A stretch of 64,000 nt of DNA from positions 11,609,057 through 11,673,056 of the forward strand of contig NC_058143.1 in assembly GCF_011075055.1 (NCBI RefSeq), given 5' to 3'. This DNA comes from Mangifera indica. Its lineage: Eukaryota > Streptophyta > Magnoliopsida > Sapindales > Anacardiaceae. The position numbers were made by a program, and so were the translations under genes. A model generated the notes under the pieces. That model was given only the letters and a program-made list of their open reading frames with translations. It had not been told where the DNA came from and ran no database searches. This document shows positions 37,570 through 50,615 of the stretch, one piece after another; position 1 is the stretch's first letter; the number at the start of each line of letters is the position of its first letter.

Positions 37570-37782
37570 AGTTGGACCACCACTATCATTTATGCTACTA
37601 CATTTTTTTCTCTTAGCATTTTTACACACACAATTTCTTATTTATGTTGCATTTGAGAAAACTTTACTCAAAGTTGTATCATAATTTGTCTAAGACTTTG
37701 CATGCCACAAAGCCTCCACTACACATAGCAACTTCAGAACGAAGTTAATTGTCATCATAACAAGCCTAGCTCCCCAGTCTGA
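37570..37782 (+). pseudogene. Ankyrin-PGG C-terminal relic (duplicate)
   Basis: Duplicate of 6591-6829: WTTT.IY-like start, FEKTLL and the basic tail to a TGA at 37780-37782, with frameshifts. Confidence 0.68.
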
Positions 37783-38366
37783 GGGATTTATATAAGTTGC
37801 TCTAAGGTTAAACAAAGGACGATAATATGTCTCTAATCCAATAGATATTACAAATGAGAGCAAATTCTGTTTCTATTATTTTGGGTTTGACCAAGTTAAG
37901 TATAAGAGTCAAATAAAAGAATATTTTAGTCTGTTTTAATAGAATTTTATGCAAACAGTGGGTGTCTTTTAGATGGTATGTTATGTTGAGTCTATAAATT
38001 CAAAACATTTAATCTATTTTTACCATGCTTCAATAAGATTTTTAGCTTATTTTCCAAATATTAATTCTCTTCATATATTAATTTTTACCATTTATTTACT
38101 TCAGAAACTTTTATTGAATTCAGTATTAGAGGCTTGTATAGTTTCTACATATATATTTCAATTTCTATTTGCCAACTAAATAATTAATTAATAGTACCAA
38201 ATCATACAATCATGTTTTTGAGTCATTCAAACCCAAGAATTATTATACAAATCCAAGAGAAAAGTGATATTCATACAAGCGAACTAGAAACTTATTAGGC
38301 GGATTCATGGCATCAAGAGAGAGCTTCCTTCCTTGATAAAGTTTTTTGTGAACACAAACCCATAAG

Positions 38367-38651
38367 TAGAGAAAGGCAAGAGGCAAGACACAAAAAGAGA
38401 AGAAACCAAAGAGACAGTGAAGGGATCACTAAAGTTATTGCATGGTAGCCATAGAAGAGTCCTCTTATGATCTGAGAGAAGAATTCAGAGCTTCCATGGT
38501 TGAGAAGATATTGGCAAACCGCATTGAAGAAGCCAAATATCTTTGAAGGCTGTTGAATTATTATATGTCTATGAATTCCAAGGAGTATCATGGTATTATA
38601 CTTGAGGTTTTTTATGGCTTTTGTAGTAGTTTGTTTTGTAAATGCCGTTGA
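38367..38651 (+). pseudogene. OVATE family protein pseudogene (block A duplicate)
   Basis: Starts in ERQEARHKKRR and runs through the OVATE domain to a TGA at 38649-38651. The TGA seen in D1/D2 is absent (CAA AGA instead), but one base is missing just before the ATGGTAGCC segment, so the frame is lost on the way into the domain. A fibrillin tail scrap (38300-38350, minus strand) lies just upstream. Confidence 0.7.
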
Positions 38652-39537
38652 GATTATTTTTAAAATTAATTTAGAAACTATAGGCTTATTTTTCAATGAG
38701 CATGCATGCTTGTAAGAATATTATTACCAATTGTGAAATTATAACTCAAAGAATGACCTTATATATACTTTCAGTTATATTATAATGATATTGTAGTAAC
38801 TTTACAATGCTAGAAAAACGTTAAACCAGTAGATCAGAAAATCACAGTTTGCGATACACAATTGTGCAAAATAGCCACACGTCTGTGTATCCTCTTATAG
38901 AAAAAAACTTTATAAGAGCAATTGTGCATTCGTTCTGAGGAAATATTTTATATAGTCATATGGTATGAGTTACATGTTCGAGTGTGGTCTCCCTAAAAGT
39001 GAATGATTATGTCAAGTGAAAGAACAATCATGTTTGGTTATAGCATTAGCAGTGGTCAACACAAGGTTGATCATAATAAAAAATTAGAGGGATGCCCACT
39101 TCTAATAGAGTACACATCTATGTAAGGCCTATGTGAGGAGCACGAGGAGATCAAGGTGTTAAATGACCCTATATCTCTAGTAGAGTAAGGAAATGATTAT
39201 TTTACCCCTAGGTTATGTTTGAAGAGGGAAAGAGAAAAGAAAGGGCTTAGCAAGGCAAGCTAGGACAAATAGCTAAAGCTAAGGTGCTCAACTATTTGAG
39301 AGGTGGCATAGACCCCAATCGAGTCAAATCAAGGTCGAAAGTAGTGGAAGTTAAGAAAAATAATATACACTTAGATAACCATTAGCTTTGTGTGTAAGTG
39401 GGAAAATATTTGAAAACAATAAGACTCTATGAGAAATAGACACTCATTAAATGTATCATACAGTTAGCGCCAAAGAACATTAGCTATATAGTACAGTTCA
39501 GTTCAAGTATGCATGTAAGATATAATGACACTTCACA

Positions 39538-39918
39538 GTGGTCTTCACAACTACGTACACTATGCCTAGAGGTTCCAATGAAAAAAGGTATCCAATTTTC
39601 CTCAGAAGCATTCTTTTCATGGTTTTCACAGTCATGGACATTATTGTTTTGGCTTGCTTATTGACCTCGGTTGTAATGTTCTTGTCCATCCTCACTTTGC
39701 CTTATCAATATAAAGAATTCCACGATGCAATATTGCCCATAGTTGGTTCAGAAAAGCCACATTGGGCCACCATTGTCATGTATACTGTTGCATTTTCTCT
39801 TGTTAGCATATTTGCACTCATGCAATTTCTTATGTATGCTTCATTGGAGAAAAATTTGCTCATCATCTATTGTAGATTGTCTAATAATCGACATGTCATA
39901 AAGCCTCCACCGCTCTAG
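39538..39918 (+). pseudogene. PGG-domain relic (block C)
   Basis: Open from VVFTTTYTMPRGSNEKRYP, where the PGG signature has become PRG, through FTVMDIIVLACLLTSVVM to a deletion that removes most of helix 3 (DAILPIVGSEKPHW), then helix 4 and a stop at 39916. No ankyrin exons precede it. Confidence 0.8.
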
Positions 39919-40269
39919 AAGCCAGCTTTCGGATAGAGTTCCATTATTGACCAAGCAGGTCCTCTCACATATAAAGCAGCTTCCGATCGATGGTCAATTG
40001 TCTAAAAAGAATGTTTATGATAAAAAGACTAAACTCCCAATCTGAGGGATTTATATAAGTTGAGGTCGATAAGTGTCTAATTCACACATATATCCTTGTC
40101 TAAATACATGGATCTGCTTAATCATTGTTCATCATAAAGATAGTTGAGATTTTATTAGCTAGCATTCTTATGCATGTATACTCAAGAATAAGCTAGCCAA
40201 ACAATTTTATTGCCCGCTAGCCTTAGAATGCCCATTCTTGGTCCCATTTTCAAGTGTCATCTTAGCCAT

Positions 40270-40480
40270 ATCTAATATCTTTTATTCCTATTTTAAAGTA
40301 GAATTTGACTTAAATTATACATTGGAATTTAAAGCATAGATTTTTGATCCAGTGTTCATGTGGCTGAGTTATATACATGTGCTTATCAAGAAAGGAAGCT
40401 CTCTCTTGATGTCATGAATCGATCAAACTACGAACTAGTAAAATGACCAATTTAATCACTGATTCGATTTTAAAAACATT
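40270..40480 (+). pseudogene. Fibrillin tail in inverted orientation plus repeat fragment
   Basis: 40379-40417 reads VLIKKGSSLLMS on the plus strand, the fibrillin end, and the preceding sequence (GGAATTTAAAGCATAG, TTTTGATCCAGTGTTCATG) is the reverse complement of D1 22735-22800. This piece was therefore inverted relative to D1. It is followed by a 3' fragment of the 9002-type element (about 40425-40480). Confidence 0.6.
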
Positions 40481-42382
40481 GTCAATGAATAATAGATGGC
40501 AAATTCATTGTAATTTTTTTTTTTAAATGCATATGATTTCATTCATTGAAAACTATAAAACTAAATTCGCTTTAAATGTTTGTATGATAAAATATTAAAT
40601 AAATAAAGCAAGTGATAAGAGTCCCCACATGTGGCTATTGGTAAATTTGATGGAAATGAGTAGACTAAATAGGACAAGGAGACAACCGTAACTTGCCCTT
40701 TTCATTTCTTTTATAATGGAAATGAAATATATCTTCCAGCAACCAAATTATTCTTTGCTTCATCATTATTTTCAATCTCTTTGTTTCTTGTTTCTTTCAT
40801 TGTTAACTCATTCTTTCTTTTGTCCATCACTTTATCTTCCTCTAATTTTGTATTCTTTACGATTTCAATATAAATAAATTGTGAGATGGACATGATTCAG
40901 ACCTTCCCCATTTTGTCTCTTGGTTTATGATTTTTTTAAATATTTTATCGTCAACATGATTATTTGTGACACATAAAAAGTTGTGTTGCCAATGAGCAAG
41001 CATTCTTTGTAAGAATATTACTACCAAAATTTATAATTATAACTGAAAAAATGATCTTATCTATACTTTCAATCATATTATATTATTATTTTACTTTTTT
41101 TATTTTTATAATTCGAATTGATAATCACTTTATCTATAAGATATGAATATAAAGATTTCAAACTCATAAACAATTAAGATGAGAATCTTTATATATAAAC
41201 ATATTATTTATTTACTTATGAGTTTGTGTTCCCTGTCTCATAGATAATAAATTATAACATATTTCCCAATAAATATGTGTAGTTTAACTTTATCTTCATC
41301 AAGGGATTATGCACATATATATATAGCCTCACTATTAAAATATTGTCTATTTTGAATATAAAATAATTTTGCTTTTGGTTTTTATAACTTAAAAAATATT
41401 TTAACAATTAAGAAGTTCACAGACAATTAAATTAGTTTTGTATTAGCATTTTTAAGCGATATAAGATGTGTCATATATTCCAAATATTTCTTTTATATTT
41501 TGTCAATATAAAATTTATATTGAGATGCTACAATGAACCCTAATTTTGGGTAAATTCAAAAAATTGTTTATTTTTACTTCATTCGATTATAAATAATTAA
41601 ACATCTTTTATTTTTATAATGGTTTCATCATCTTTTACATATATATTCTTTCAATCCTATTATACTAATATTGTATTATTTTGCTTTTTATAATTAGAAT
41701 CGGCTAGGGTCCTTAACATATAAACCCATTATTCATCTACCAATTTTGATTTATTTATGAGTTAGTGTTTGCTGTTCACAGACATGGAAAATAAGTTATA
41801 ATACTTTTCCCAATATGTGATGTTTAGTGTTATCTTTATCAAAGATTGAACATGTTCACTTATTATTAAGGCATTATACGCTTTAAAACACATAATTCAT
41901 CACAGTATAACTTTTAGAGTTTTGCAACTTAAAACTTTTTTTAACAATTTAAGAATTTACGAACTAATAAATCAGTCTTATTTTAACATCCATAAATAAT
42001 GTGAGATATACATACATACCCAATATTTCTTTCATACCTTATTGATATGAGATTTGTTTCACTATTTATACAAGTGTCCAACATAATCTAATATTAGGTA
42101 AATTCATATAACTATTTATTTATAATTCATTTAATTATAAGTTATCAATAATCTTTTATCTCTATTATTACTTTATTATTATACTTTTATCATAATAAAA
42201 TAAGAATGAAATTTACCTTTGTTTTATTCTCACTATTTATACAAGTGAGCTTTATCAATTGTTTAAGCAAAGTAACAATACTCTTATTCATCTTCATCTA
42301 TAAGGATAAAATAAGTCCCTATCTATAAGAGCACACAACACATGGCTTATCAAATTTCAGAGAATACAACAACTAGTTATTA

Positions 42383-42391
42383 TTCTATTAA
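42383..42391 (+). other. Empty insertion site for the D1/D2 hairpin element
   Basis: TTCTATTAA followed directly by CTACAAGTTTGG; in D1 and D2 the same nonamer brackets the GGCCAAAGG element. Confidence 0.75.
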
Positions 42392-42891
42392 CTACAAGTT
42401 TGGTTATGACCTTTCTCTTGTACGTGAGAACCTCAACCTTGGGAACAATCAAGTGAGATTGCAAAAAATCTCTACTTTTAGGTATTTGTATTTGTAAATT
42501 GTTTATATATCACTAATTCTTTTTATGAATATTGAACTATATCAATTTTTTTTTTGTTAAAGTAACCAAAGTCTCATAGTTTATTAACTAAAAGAATCGA
42601 ATTTTAAAATTTTTCTACAGAAAAAACCAGCCTTTTAGTATTTTTTAATAAAAGATATCCTACAAACACAACAATTTATATTATTTATTTTGTTTTAAAA
42701 GCTAGGTGAGTGGTTTGATAATTTTAATAAATAATAATAAAAAGTTAGTCTCTCAAATAAGAAAATATAAAAATTTCATCATTTCAACAAAAAAATGTAA
42801 AAGTTCGGTCTGTTTATTAGAAAAAACAAATTCAATTCCTTAAACTGAGAAAATATGATAATTTGATTTGTACAAGTGTTGTTATATATAT

Positions 42892-43590
42892 AAAAAAGGT
42901 TGCAGGAGTGGGGCTGATGACCTCAATGTTCTATCTAACTTATTATATATTTATAAGATAACATCATTTAGAGATATTCAATAATGATATGCAAACTACA
43001 CTTTCCTTTTTTTTGAAAAGATTTAACTTTTAAAACTTTTTATTAAAATAGTCAAACTTTTAAATTTTATTATTATAATGATTAAACATCCAATATTTTT
43101 AATTGAATGTATCAAATTAATCACTTTGTTTTTAAAATAAAACAAAATACTAATTATATATGATCAATAACTTCCATAAAATATATGAAAGTTGGGTCCT
43201 TTTAATAAGAAAATTTGAATGTTCGATTTCTTCAATAGGAAAATATAATATAAAAAAGGTTGCAGGAGTGAGGCTGATGACCTCAATGTTCCAATAACTT
43301 CATTTAGAGATATTCAATAATGATATGCAAACTACACTTTCTGTTTTTTTGAAAAGATTTAACTTTAAAATTTTTTTATTAAAATAGTCAAACTTTTAAA
43401 TTTTATTATTGTAATGATCAAACATCCAATATTTTTAATTGAAAGTATCAAATTAATCACTTTATTTTTAAAAATAAAACAAAATACTAATTGTATATGT
43501 TCAATAACTTCCATAAGATATATGAAAGTTGGGTCCTTTTGATAAGAAAATTTGAATGTTCGATTTCTTCAATAGGAAAATATAATATTT
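42892..43590. repeat. Tandem duplication, period 360 bp
   Basis: The AAAAAAGGTTGCAGGAGTG run starts at 42892 and again at 43252, and the following text (GGCTGATGACCTCAATGTTC, TTCAATAATGATATGCAAAC) repeats. The second copy lacks about 40 bases after CAATGTTC. Confidence 0.85.
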
Positions 43591-43913
43591 TAATCATTTC
43601 AATAAAAAAATGACATATAGATGCTTATTAATATTATAATAAAACTATGTGTATCCAATTCTGAGAATTAAATTACCCAAAATATTATGTCACATATAAT
43701 AAAATAATTTTGAATTAAGAATAAAGTATTAGTCAATCATTCTAATTATATATTTAAAAAAATATTCAAAACTGAATACACATAACAATACTTAAAATAT
43801 TGTTATCGCTATATTTATTTAATTTTGTTAAAGTTTTATTAACATAGTATACAATACTAAAATTCTTTTTTCTAAGCAATTTCTACGGGAAGCTTTTGAA
43901 CCGAGGAGCCGAG

Positions 43914-44226
43914 ATGGCCAGTAAAGCTGATTTGTACGAGCCTTATCAGGCAGCCCTGAACGACGATTGGGAATCTCCGAAGGACTTCTACGAGAAATAT
44001 GGACGATGCTGTCATATCCTGTAGCGGCCTCCATGGACAATGTGTTTCACTTGGCAGTGTTCAGCAAAAGTAAAGAACCGCTTCAATCTAATCTCGATAT
44101 TTCTGAAGAAAAATTTATGATGAGGTATGGCTATTTAGAACAGAATGGCTACGGGAACATAGCTCTTCATGAGGCTGCAGCCAATGGGAACCTGAAGGCC
44201 GTACAGGCCTTGGTCAATCATATATG
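43914..44226 (+). pseudogene. Ankyrin-PGG exon 1 relic (block C)
   Basis: Starts MASKADLYEPYQAALNDDWE, the best preserved N-terminus among the broken copies, then a frameshift near 43985. The other frame continues with DNVFHLAVFSKSKEPLQ and GYLEQNGYGNIALHEAAANG. It breaks off into spacer after LVNH. No other exons follow. Confidence 0.78.
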
Positions 44227-45157
44227 CTTTCTTGACGTAAGATTTGTCTTTTATTATAATATAATCTAATTTTGGGTAAATCCCAATAACTTTCCTAATG
44301 AATATGTATTTTTTATCTTCATCTTTATCGATGACTAAACATATAGACTAATCTACTATTAAAATATTATACGTTTTAGATATACAATTTATCATAATTT
44401 ATATTTTACAGTTTATAAATTTAACAATTCAATATCTCAAGTAATAAAGGGATACTAATTACAACAAGTTCAATATCTCTTTTGTATTTTGTCAATATAA
44501 GATTTGTCTTAAAATCTCATAACATAACTCTATTTTGAATAAATTCAAATAATTGTTTGTTTCTATTTGATTTGATTATAAGTTCTTAATCATATTTTAT
44601 CTTTATTATACTTTCATTGTTATGAAATAAGAAAAAGTTTTTATCTTTATTATACTCTTGTTATTTGTACAAGTAAACTTTATCAATTAGTTAAGCAAAG
44701 CACACAACACATAATTAATTATATTATAGAGAACACTACTCATAATTCTTACTCTTTTAAAGTTTGAGTAAACACTTTCTCTAACACACGAAGAATTTCA
44801 ACGATTGGAGCATTCAAGTGAAATCATAGAACTCTCCATTTTCAGGTATTCATATTTGCAACTTCTTAATATATTATTAACTCTTTTTATGAATATATTG
44901 AAATATATTTTTTATTTATAAAATTAAACCTTCAGATTTTTTTTTGATAAAAGTGACTTAATTTTTAGTATTTTTTATTGATTATAACAAATAAATATAA
45001 TTAATATTATTTATTTTACTTCAAAAAGAAAAATGTTAGTTTGATACTTTAAATATGAAATAATAAAGTTTAGATTCTTCCTTAAAAAAATCTAGATGTC
45101 ACATTGCTATAGCTTTTTTTTTTAAATGTATATATAAAAAAAAGGCATTGCTTTTTC

Positions 45158-45161
<4 letters not shown>

Positions 45162-45244
<83 letters not shown>
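45162..45244. repeat. (TA)n microsatellite
   Basis: About 40 TA units in the spacer after the exon 1 relic; the longest TA run in the window. Confidence 0.95.
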
Positions 45245-45249
<5 letters not shown>

Positions 45250-45872
45250 TTATTGATATAAAAAGCTAGACATTGGTATTATTTTTTCTTTTCAAACATT
45301 AAAGCACTAAAAAGGAGGTATGTAGATGAGAATATATATAATTACATGATAACATTATTTAGAGGTATTCAACAACAATATACCAAATTATATTTTTTTA
45401 TTAAAGAACTAAACTTTTAAATTTTGTTATTTAAATTATCAAATTTTATTATTAAAATAATTAAATTTCATTATTTTTTTATTAATAATTCCAAATTAAT
45501 CACTTTATTTTTAAAACAAACCAAAATAAATAACACTAATTGTGTTTGCTTGATATTTTTATTAAGATATATAAAAAAATTTGATCATTTTAAGAGGAAA
45601 ACATGAAAATTCATTTTCTTTAATAGAAAAATATAAGATTTCAATTAATACTTGTTAAATAAAATTATGTGTATCTAATTTTAAATATTTAATTAGATAT
45701 ATAAATAATATGTCATCATAAAATTATATAATTTTGTATTAAGAATAAAATGGTATTAGAACTAAATAGTAAATACCCAATTAAATAATTGAAGCTGGGT
45801 TATTATCTGTATATTTGTTTAATTTTAATAAAATTTTTATTAACATAGAAAACGATGCTAAATTTTTTTGTC

Positions 45873-46763
45873 GGGAAATTAATTAAATTACCCCAAAATT
45901 AAGGTGGTAAAACGAAATTACCCCTGGATTTCACTGTTAAACAAAAATGCCCCAAAATTTGGAAGAGACGAAAATGCCCCTCAGAGATGAAATGGACGTT
46001 AACCACGCGTATTCGGCCAAACACACAAAAACAACATTTTCGAATTCACGTTTCGTGCACTCGGCAACATCGATTTTCTCCAGCCATTTTTGCGACGTTT
46101 CCGACAACAAAGATGGACAAAAAGGTTAGTAAAACAACCCTTGTCATCTCTTTATGCATTTTGGTTGATGATTTGAGCGATTTGATGTGAAATTACCCAA
46201 TTAGAGTTAGGGTTCCGATTTGGTATGATTGACGAAAATGTTTGATTTCTTTGTGATTTAGATGAATATTGTTAAGGCTTTTGTGTTATATTAGGTGTAG
46301 ATTTGATTTTTGTTGAAATGTAGTTTGAAAAACGAAATTTGGAGTATGAAATGTGGCCATACAAATTCGGTAGTCACCATGCGAATGGTGCAGTGACCAC
46401 ACGAATTTGTGTGGTGAGAATTGTTGAAGACGGGGTTGTTTTTTGCACTTTTCAAACTTCGTGGACTACACATAATCCTGTGGTTGGGGGTGAAACTGCG
46501 CGTTTTCATCGTGTGGTGAGGCATAATATAAATTAAAAAACTTTGTGGACTCGCATAATTACGGTCAGCCCCCCAAATTCGTGCGGTTGACGCATGAATT
46601 CGTGTGGTTGATGCCCGAATTCGCGTGGTGGGGGCAAATTACGGTTTTCTAGAGTTATCCATCATGCGTTTCCTGTGGTTGGAACCAGGGGGTAGAATAC
46701 GATTATATGAAAATTTAGGGCTTTTTTGATATTTTCCTGTGGTTCCGATTTGGTATGATTATA
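45873..46763 (+). mobile_element. Probable truncated Mutator-like element with internal 21-bp degenerate repeats
   Basis: Begins GGGAAATTAATTAAATTACC, close to the terminus of the large element at 47473 (GGGATATTAATTAAAATAAG), then AAATGCCCC-type subterminal text. At about 46350-46670 a degenerate repeat of roughly 21 bp recurs (CATGAATTCGTGTGGTTGAT-like units). No inverted right end is found before block D2 starts at 46764, so the element appears cut off there. No transposase domain is recognisable. Confidence 0.45.
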
Positions 46764-47472
46764 TTAAAAGTTATTGTTAGTGGCATTATTATATGAGAGA
46801 ACTGGGAAATCCCAGAGAGAGGAATCCGGGCGCCATTTGGAATGAATTGAAGATAATGGACTGAACTGAAATATAAATATTTGAGGGGCTTTCAGAGAAG
46901 TAAAATGTCGTTAAAATATGTGAAAAGTCAAGTGTTTTTACTTAAATTTTCGTTGTGTTAATAATATTTTAAATTTTTTTTTTTCATTTATTGTGAGTTT
47001 TAGTTTTTTTTAGTTTGAGTCGTTTTGTTTAACACCAATTTAAAATTTCTTTTAATTTCTAAAATCAATTAAATTTAAAATATAATTTATGTTATGCAAA
47101 GTTAACATTTTTAAAAATCATTTTCAACTTGAATTTGCCAAATCAAAATTAATAAACAACAAATAAACTACACATTTGTTCAAAAGCAATTCCTTCCTGA
47201 ATTTTTTTCCTCTTTTAGCTGGTATTTTTTTTTTTTTTGAAGTGTATGAAATCATACTGAAATATATTTGTGATTTTGAAAAATTTATGAAAAATCCTAT
47301 GGAAAGAAATACTGAATCTGCAAAATCTTGACCAGAAATATTCTTGGTTTGAATTTTTTGTGGGTTTTCCATAACCCACAAAAAAAAAATATTTTAAAAA
47401 AGATTAAGAAACTATAAAACTTAAAAAAAATAAAATAGGAGAATTTTAAAATTATTTATTAAATTTCATTTT

Positions 47473-47583
47473 GGGATATTAATTAAAATAAGCATATTTT
47501 TTTCCGTTTATACCTTTTTAGGCACACGCACAGTTCTTTGACTTTTATAAGCAAATGCATTTTTAATCTCAAAAATACCCTTC
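47473..47583 (+). repeat. Left terminal inverted repeat
   Basis: Starts GGGATATTAATTAAAATAAG; includes GGCACACGCACAGTTCTTTG; ends near ATACCCTTC. Inverted partner at 55121-55231. Confidence 0.93.
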
Positions 47584-47656
47584 GGCCCTGTAGGTGTCAG
47601 CGTAGCCTAGCGCGGGAAGTTTTTGAATAAGTTTATGGGATGCTCAATACGTATAG

Positions 47657-47812
47657 GGTGCGTGCACAGTGCGCGGAGTGCGTTCGCAGTGCGCGGAGTG
47701 CGCGCGGTGCGTGCGGTGCGCGGAGTGCGCGCGATGCGTGCGGTGCGCGGAGTGCGCGCGGTGCGCTCCGAGTGCGCGCGATGCGTGCGTAGTGCGTGCG
47801 GAGTGCGTGAAC
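47657..47812 (+). repeat. GTGCGCGGA minisatellite, array 1
   Basis: About 155 bp of GTGCGC with GGA, GCG or GTGCG spacers (GTGCGCGGAGTGCGCGC and variants), GC-rich and mostly alternating purine-pyrimidine, 75 bp inside the left inverted repeat. Open frames on both strands here are only repeat artefacts. Confidence 0.92.
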
Positions 47813-48058
47813 TGCATAACTAAAAAATTGATTATTGTTAATCAACTACAAACAAATTTAAAAATAAAAATTGATTTGGATAATTAACGCATTAAATTGT
47901 TAGCTTGAAGGTAGATGAAGATATTTACTCCTCAAACACAGTTTCACCTTTTCATTCTTTATTTCACTTTTATCAGTTGACTTTCTCCGATTCATCTTTG
48001 TCTCATTTCACTTGTTTCAATTGATATTCCATCTGGTTAATTGAAAATTTTGATAAAG

Positions 48059-50615
48059 ATGATATTCATGCTTGGATTTGGCGGGCAATGGCATAAAGAA
48101 GGTAATCAAGATTTAAAATATATTGGTGGAGTTCAATCGTTAGTTTCAGTAAGTAGAAAAATCGATTACAATAGATTTATTGAAGCAGCATCTTCTCGTT
48201 TAAATATCGATACAAGTTCTTTTGAAGTAAAAATTTATATGCCAAATCCAACCGAATATAGTGATTTGCCATATTTATTAAAAGATGATTATGATATTAA
48301 GATGATGATGAAGTTGTCTAGCTCACAGAGAAAGTCTTCTGTATTTCTTGAAGTGGTAGCAAACCAAATTGAGCAACATGTAGAAGATATACAAGCTAAC
48401 AATCAACAACAACATCCAGAAACAGAAGGATGTGATCAAATAGGCGACGTTAATCGTGATGATATTGAGGTTGGTGTTAGTTGGAATCCTTATCAAGATT
48501 GGACACATGACGAAAGAGATACAGCTGAAGGATGTTATCAAATGGGCGACTTACCAACAAATGATTTTCGTTCTGGCGGAGAAGATAAATATCATGCTCA
48601 TGACGATGGTGGTATCGATTATAATTGTGTCAATAATATTGATGGTCCCGACGAAGGTGTCGATAACACAGAGATTGGTCCATCAGGGTTAGTGCATGAA
48701 ACTTCAACACATCATGGTTCAAATCCTTTTTTTGGTGTTCCAGAGCCATATAGAGATATAGAAAATGAAGTAAGTCAAATTCATTCAGTTGCACCACGTG
48801 ATGGCAGATTCAAAATCACAGATCAATTCGCTTCTAAACAAGTTTTAATTGACACCATATGTAGGGATGCATTGGAAAATGGTTATCAATTCAAAGTATC
48901 AAGTTCTAATAAAAAGAGATGGGATATAAAGTGTTTGCATGAAGGGTGCAAATGGAAAGTAGGAGCTGGGAAGTTAAGTAACAGTGATGTTTTTGTGTTA
49001 AAGAAGTTTGGAACCCACACTTGTCCTCGTGATATAATTAGACCTCATCATAGACAAGCGGGTAAAAGGGCAATGGGAAAAATATTACAGTCATTGTTTA
49101 CTGCAGGTGATCGTGTATATAGGCCAAAAGATATTATCACGGATATAGCAGATAGATATCGAATTGATATCTCTTATACGCAGGCTTGGCGTGCTAAGAA
49201 TTGGGCTTTAAATGAGATAAGAGGTTCGCCAGAGGAGTCATTCAGACTATTACCGATATTCTGTCATAACCTTGAACAACGAAACCCTGGCACCATTACA
49301 CAAATAGACACGGATGAAGATCATCGATTTCATTTTGTCTTTATGGCTTTAGGATGTTCAATTAGGGCATTTCGTGATTTTTGTCGTCCGGTCATCTGTA
49401 TTGATGGAGCATTCTTGAAAGGTCGATATTGGGGTACACTTTTTATTGCAGTGGGTAAGGATGGAAATAATCAAATTTTTCCATTAGCGTTTGGCATAGG
49501 AGGAAAAGAGGAAACAATAACTTGGAGCCCGTTCCTTCGAGCTTTATATCGGTGTATTGGAGATATCCCTAATTTAGCAATTATTTCAGATAGACATAAT
49601 GCTATAATTCGTTGTGTGAGAGAAGTATTTCCGAATGCACATCATGGGTGGTGCAACCATCATATCAAAGGAAATATGCGAAGTTGGTATAAACAAACAA
49701 AACATATCGAAGGATTATTTTGGCGAGCTGCGAAAGCATATCGAATAGAAGATTTTCAGGAGGCTTTGCGGATGATCAGAGCTGAAAATCCAACTGCAGC
49801 AGCTTATCTGGAAGGTATTGACTATCAACGATGGGCTCGTGCATACTTTCCTGGTATTCGATATAATATCATGACTACAAATATTGCTGAGTCGTTTAAT
49901 GCCTTGGCACGATAAGCGCGAAAATTGCCAGTGATGATGCTTCTGGAATTTTTGCGCTCAACTTTACAAAAATGGTTTTATACTCGACGCAATATGGCAG
50001 GTTGGAATAATTTTTTTTCAATTATTTCATACTTTTCATAATTTATAAATGAGTAACATTCTGTATTCGTTTAATTATGCAGGTGCTTGTACTCATTCTC
50101 TAACTCCATGGGCTGAAGAGAAGATGGCCAGTCATATCCAAAAGTCAGCTAATATGGTTGTCAAGCCGATAACAATTGATCGATATAAAGTACATGCTCC
50201 GAGTAAACCTGTTGCTATAGTTGATCTTGCTAAAAAGGAGTGTACATGCAGAAAATTTCAACTATCACAAATAGCATGTACACACGTTGCAGCAATCGCC
50301 AGATTTCAAAAACTTTCGCACTGTTATCCATGGGTGAATAAGTATTACTCAGCTGAATATTGGCAAGCAGTATATAGAGAAAGTGTTGAACCATTGGGTG
50401 ATCCATCAGAATGGGTGCAATCAGAAGAAATACGTATAGTCCACTCACCTCAGATGGGATATCGACGTTCTGGTCGACCTTCCGAACACAATAGAAGGCC
50501 ATCGCAAGGAGAGGAAACCCGTCAAGTTGAATGTAGTCGGTGTCATGAAAAAGGACATACACGATTAGTTTGCACAAATCCTTTGTCAGGTGTCGGGTCT
50601 GCAAGAGGGGTGTAA
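48059..50615 (+). pseudogene. MURA-type Mutator transposase (one in-frame stop), two exons
   Basis: Exon 1 runs 48059-50000 and exon 2 50083-50615; the intron is GT-AG (GCAG|GTTGG, TATGCAG|GTGC) and the joined frame is about 824 codons. Order: N-terminal MULE region (1-100), acidic linker, MuDR-type zinc motif (C292, C297, then HTC near 319), DDE catalytic domain (D449 in CIDGAFLKG, D511 in IISDRHNAI, E611 in TTNIAESFN, with the WCNHH motif between), SWIM finger (C701; ECTCRKF...ACTHV) and a CCHC knuckle (about 798; CSRCHEKGHTRLVC). A TAA at 49913-49915, just after NALAR, is followed in frame by ARKLPVMMLLEFLRSTLQKW, the expected continuation. It is thus one nonsense codon and not the true end. 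The enzyme would cut at the inverted repeats in the nucleus. The start ATG is the first in frame; a TTG lies 18 bases upstream. Confidence 0.92.

Larger units (their letters stand above)
38950..44250. repeat. Block C: older relative of D1/D2
   Basis: The order of spacer (GGTCTCCCTAAAAGTGAATG), PGG relic, spacer with the TATA/leader, TA-less leader and exon 1 scrap parallels D1 21.26-27.9 kb, with clearly more substitutions. It lacks the OVATE gene and the GGCCAAAGG element, giving an empty site for the latter at 42383-42391. Confidence 0.7.

Noticed and set aside
47623..47887. Overlapping open frames on both strands rich in C-A-V-R or A-L-R-A repeats
   Set aside because: They arise because the GTGCGC minisatellite contains no stop codons in several frames; same for 50890-51248 and 54597-54842.
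48323..48541. Antisense frames within the transposase gene (also 50230-50604)
   Set aside because: Shadows of the real coding strand; no domain content.
48059..50615. FAR1/FHY3 transcription factor instead of a transposase
   Set aside because: FAR1 genes derive from MURA transposases and share the domain, but here the gene lies between long inverted repeats with a target duplication and a partner Ulp1 gene.
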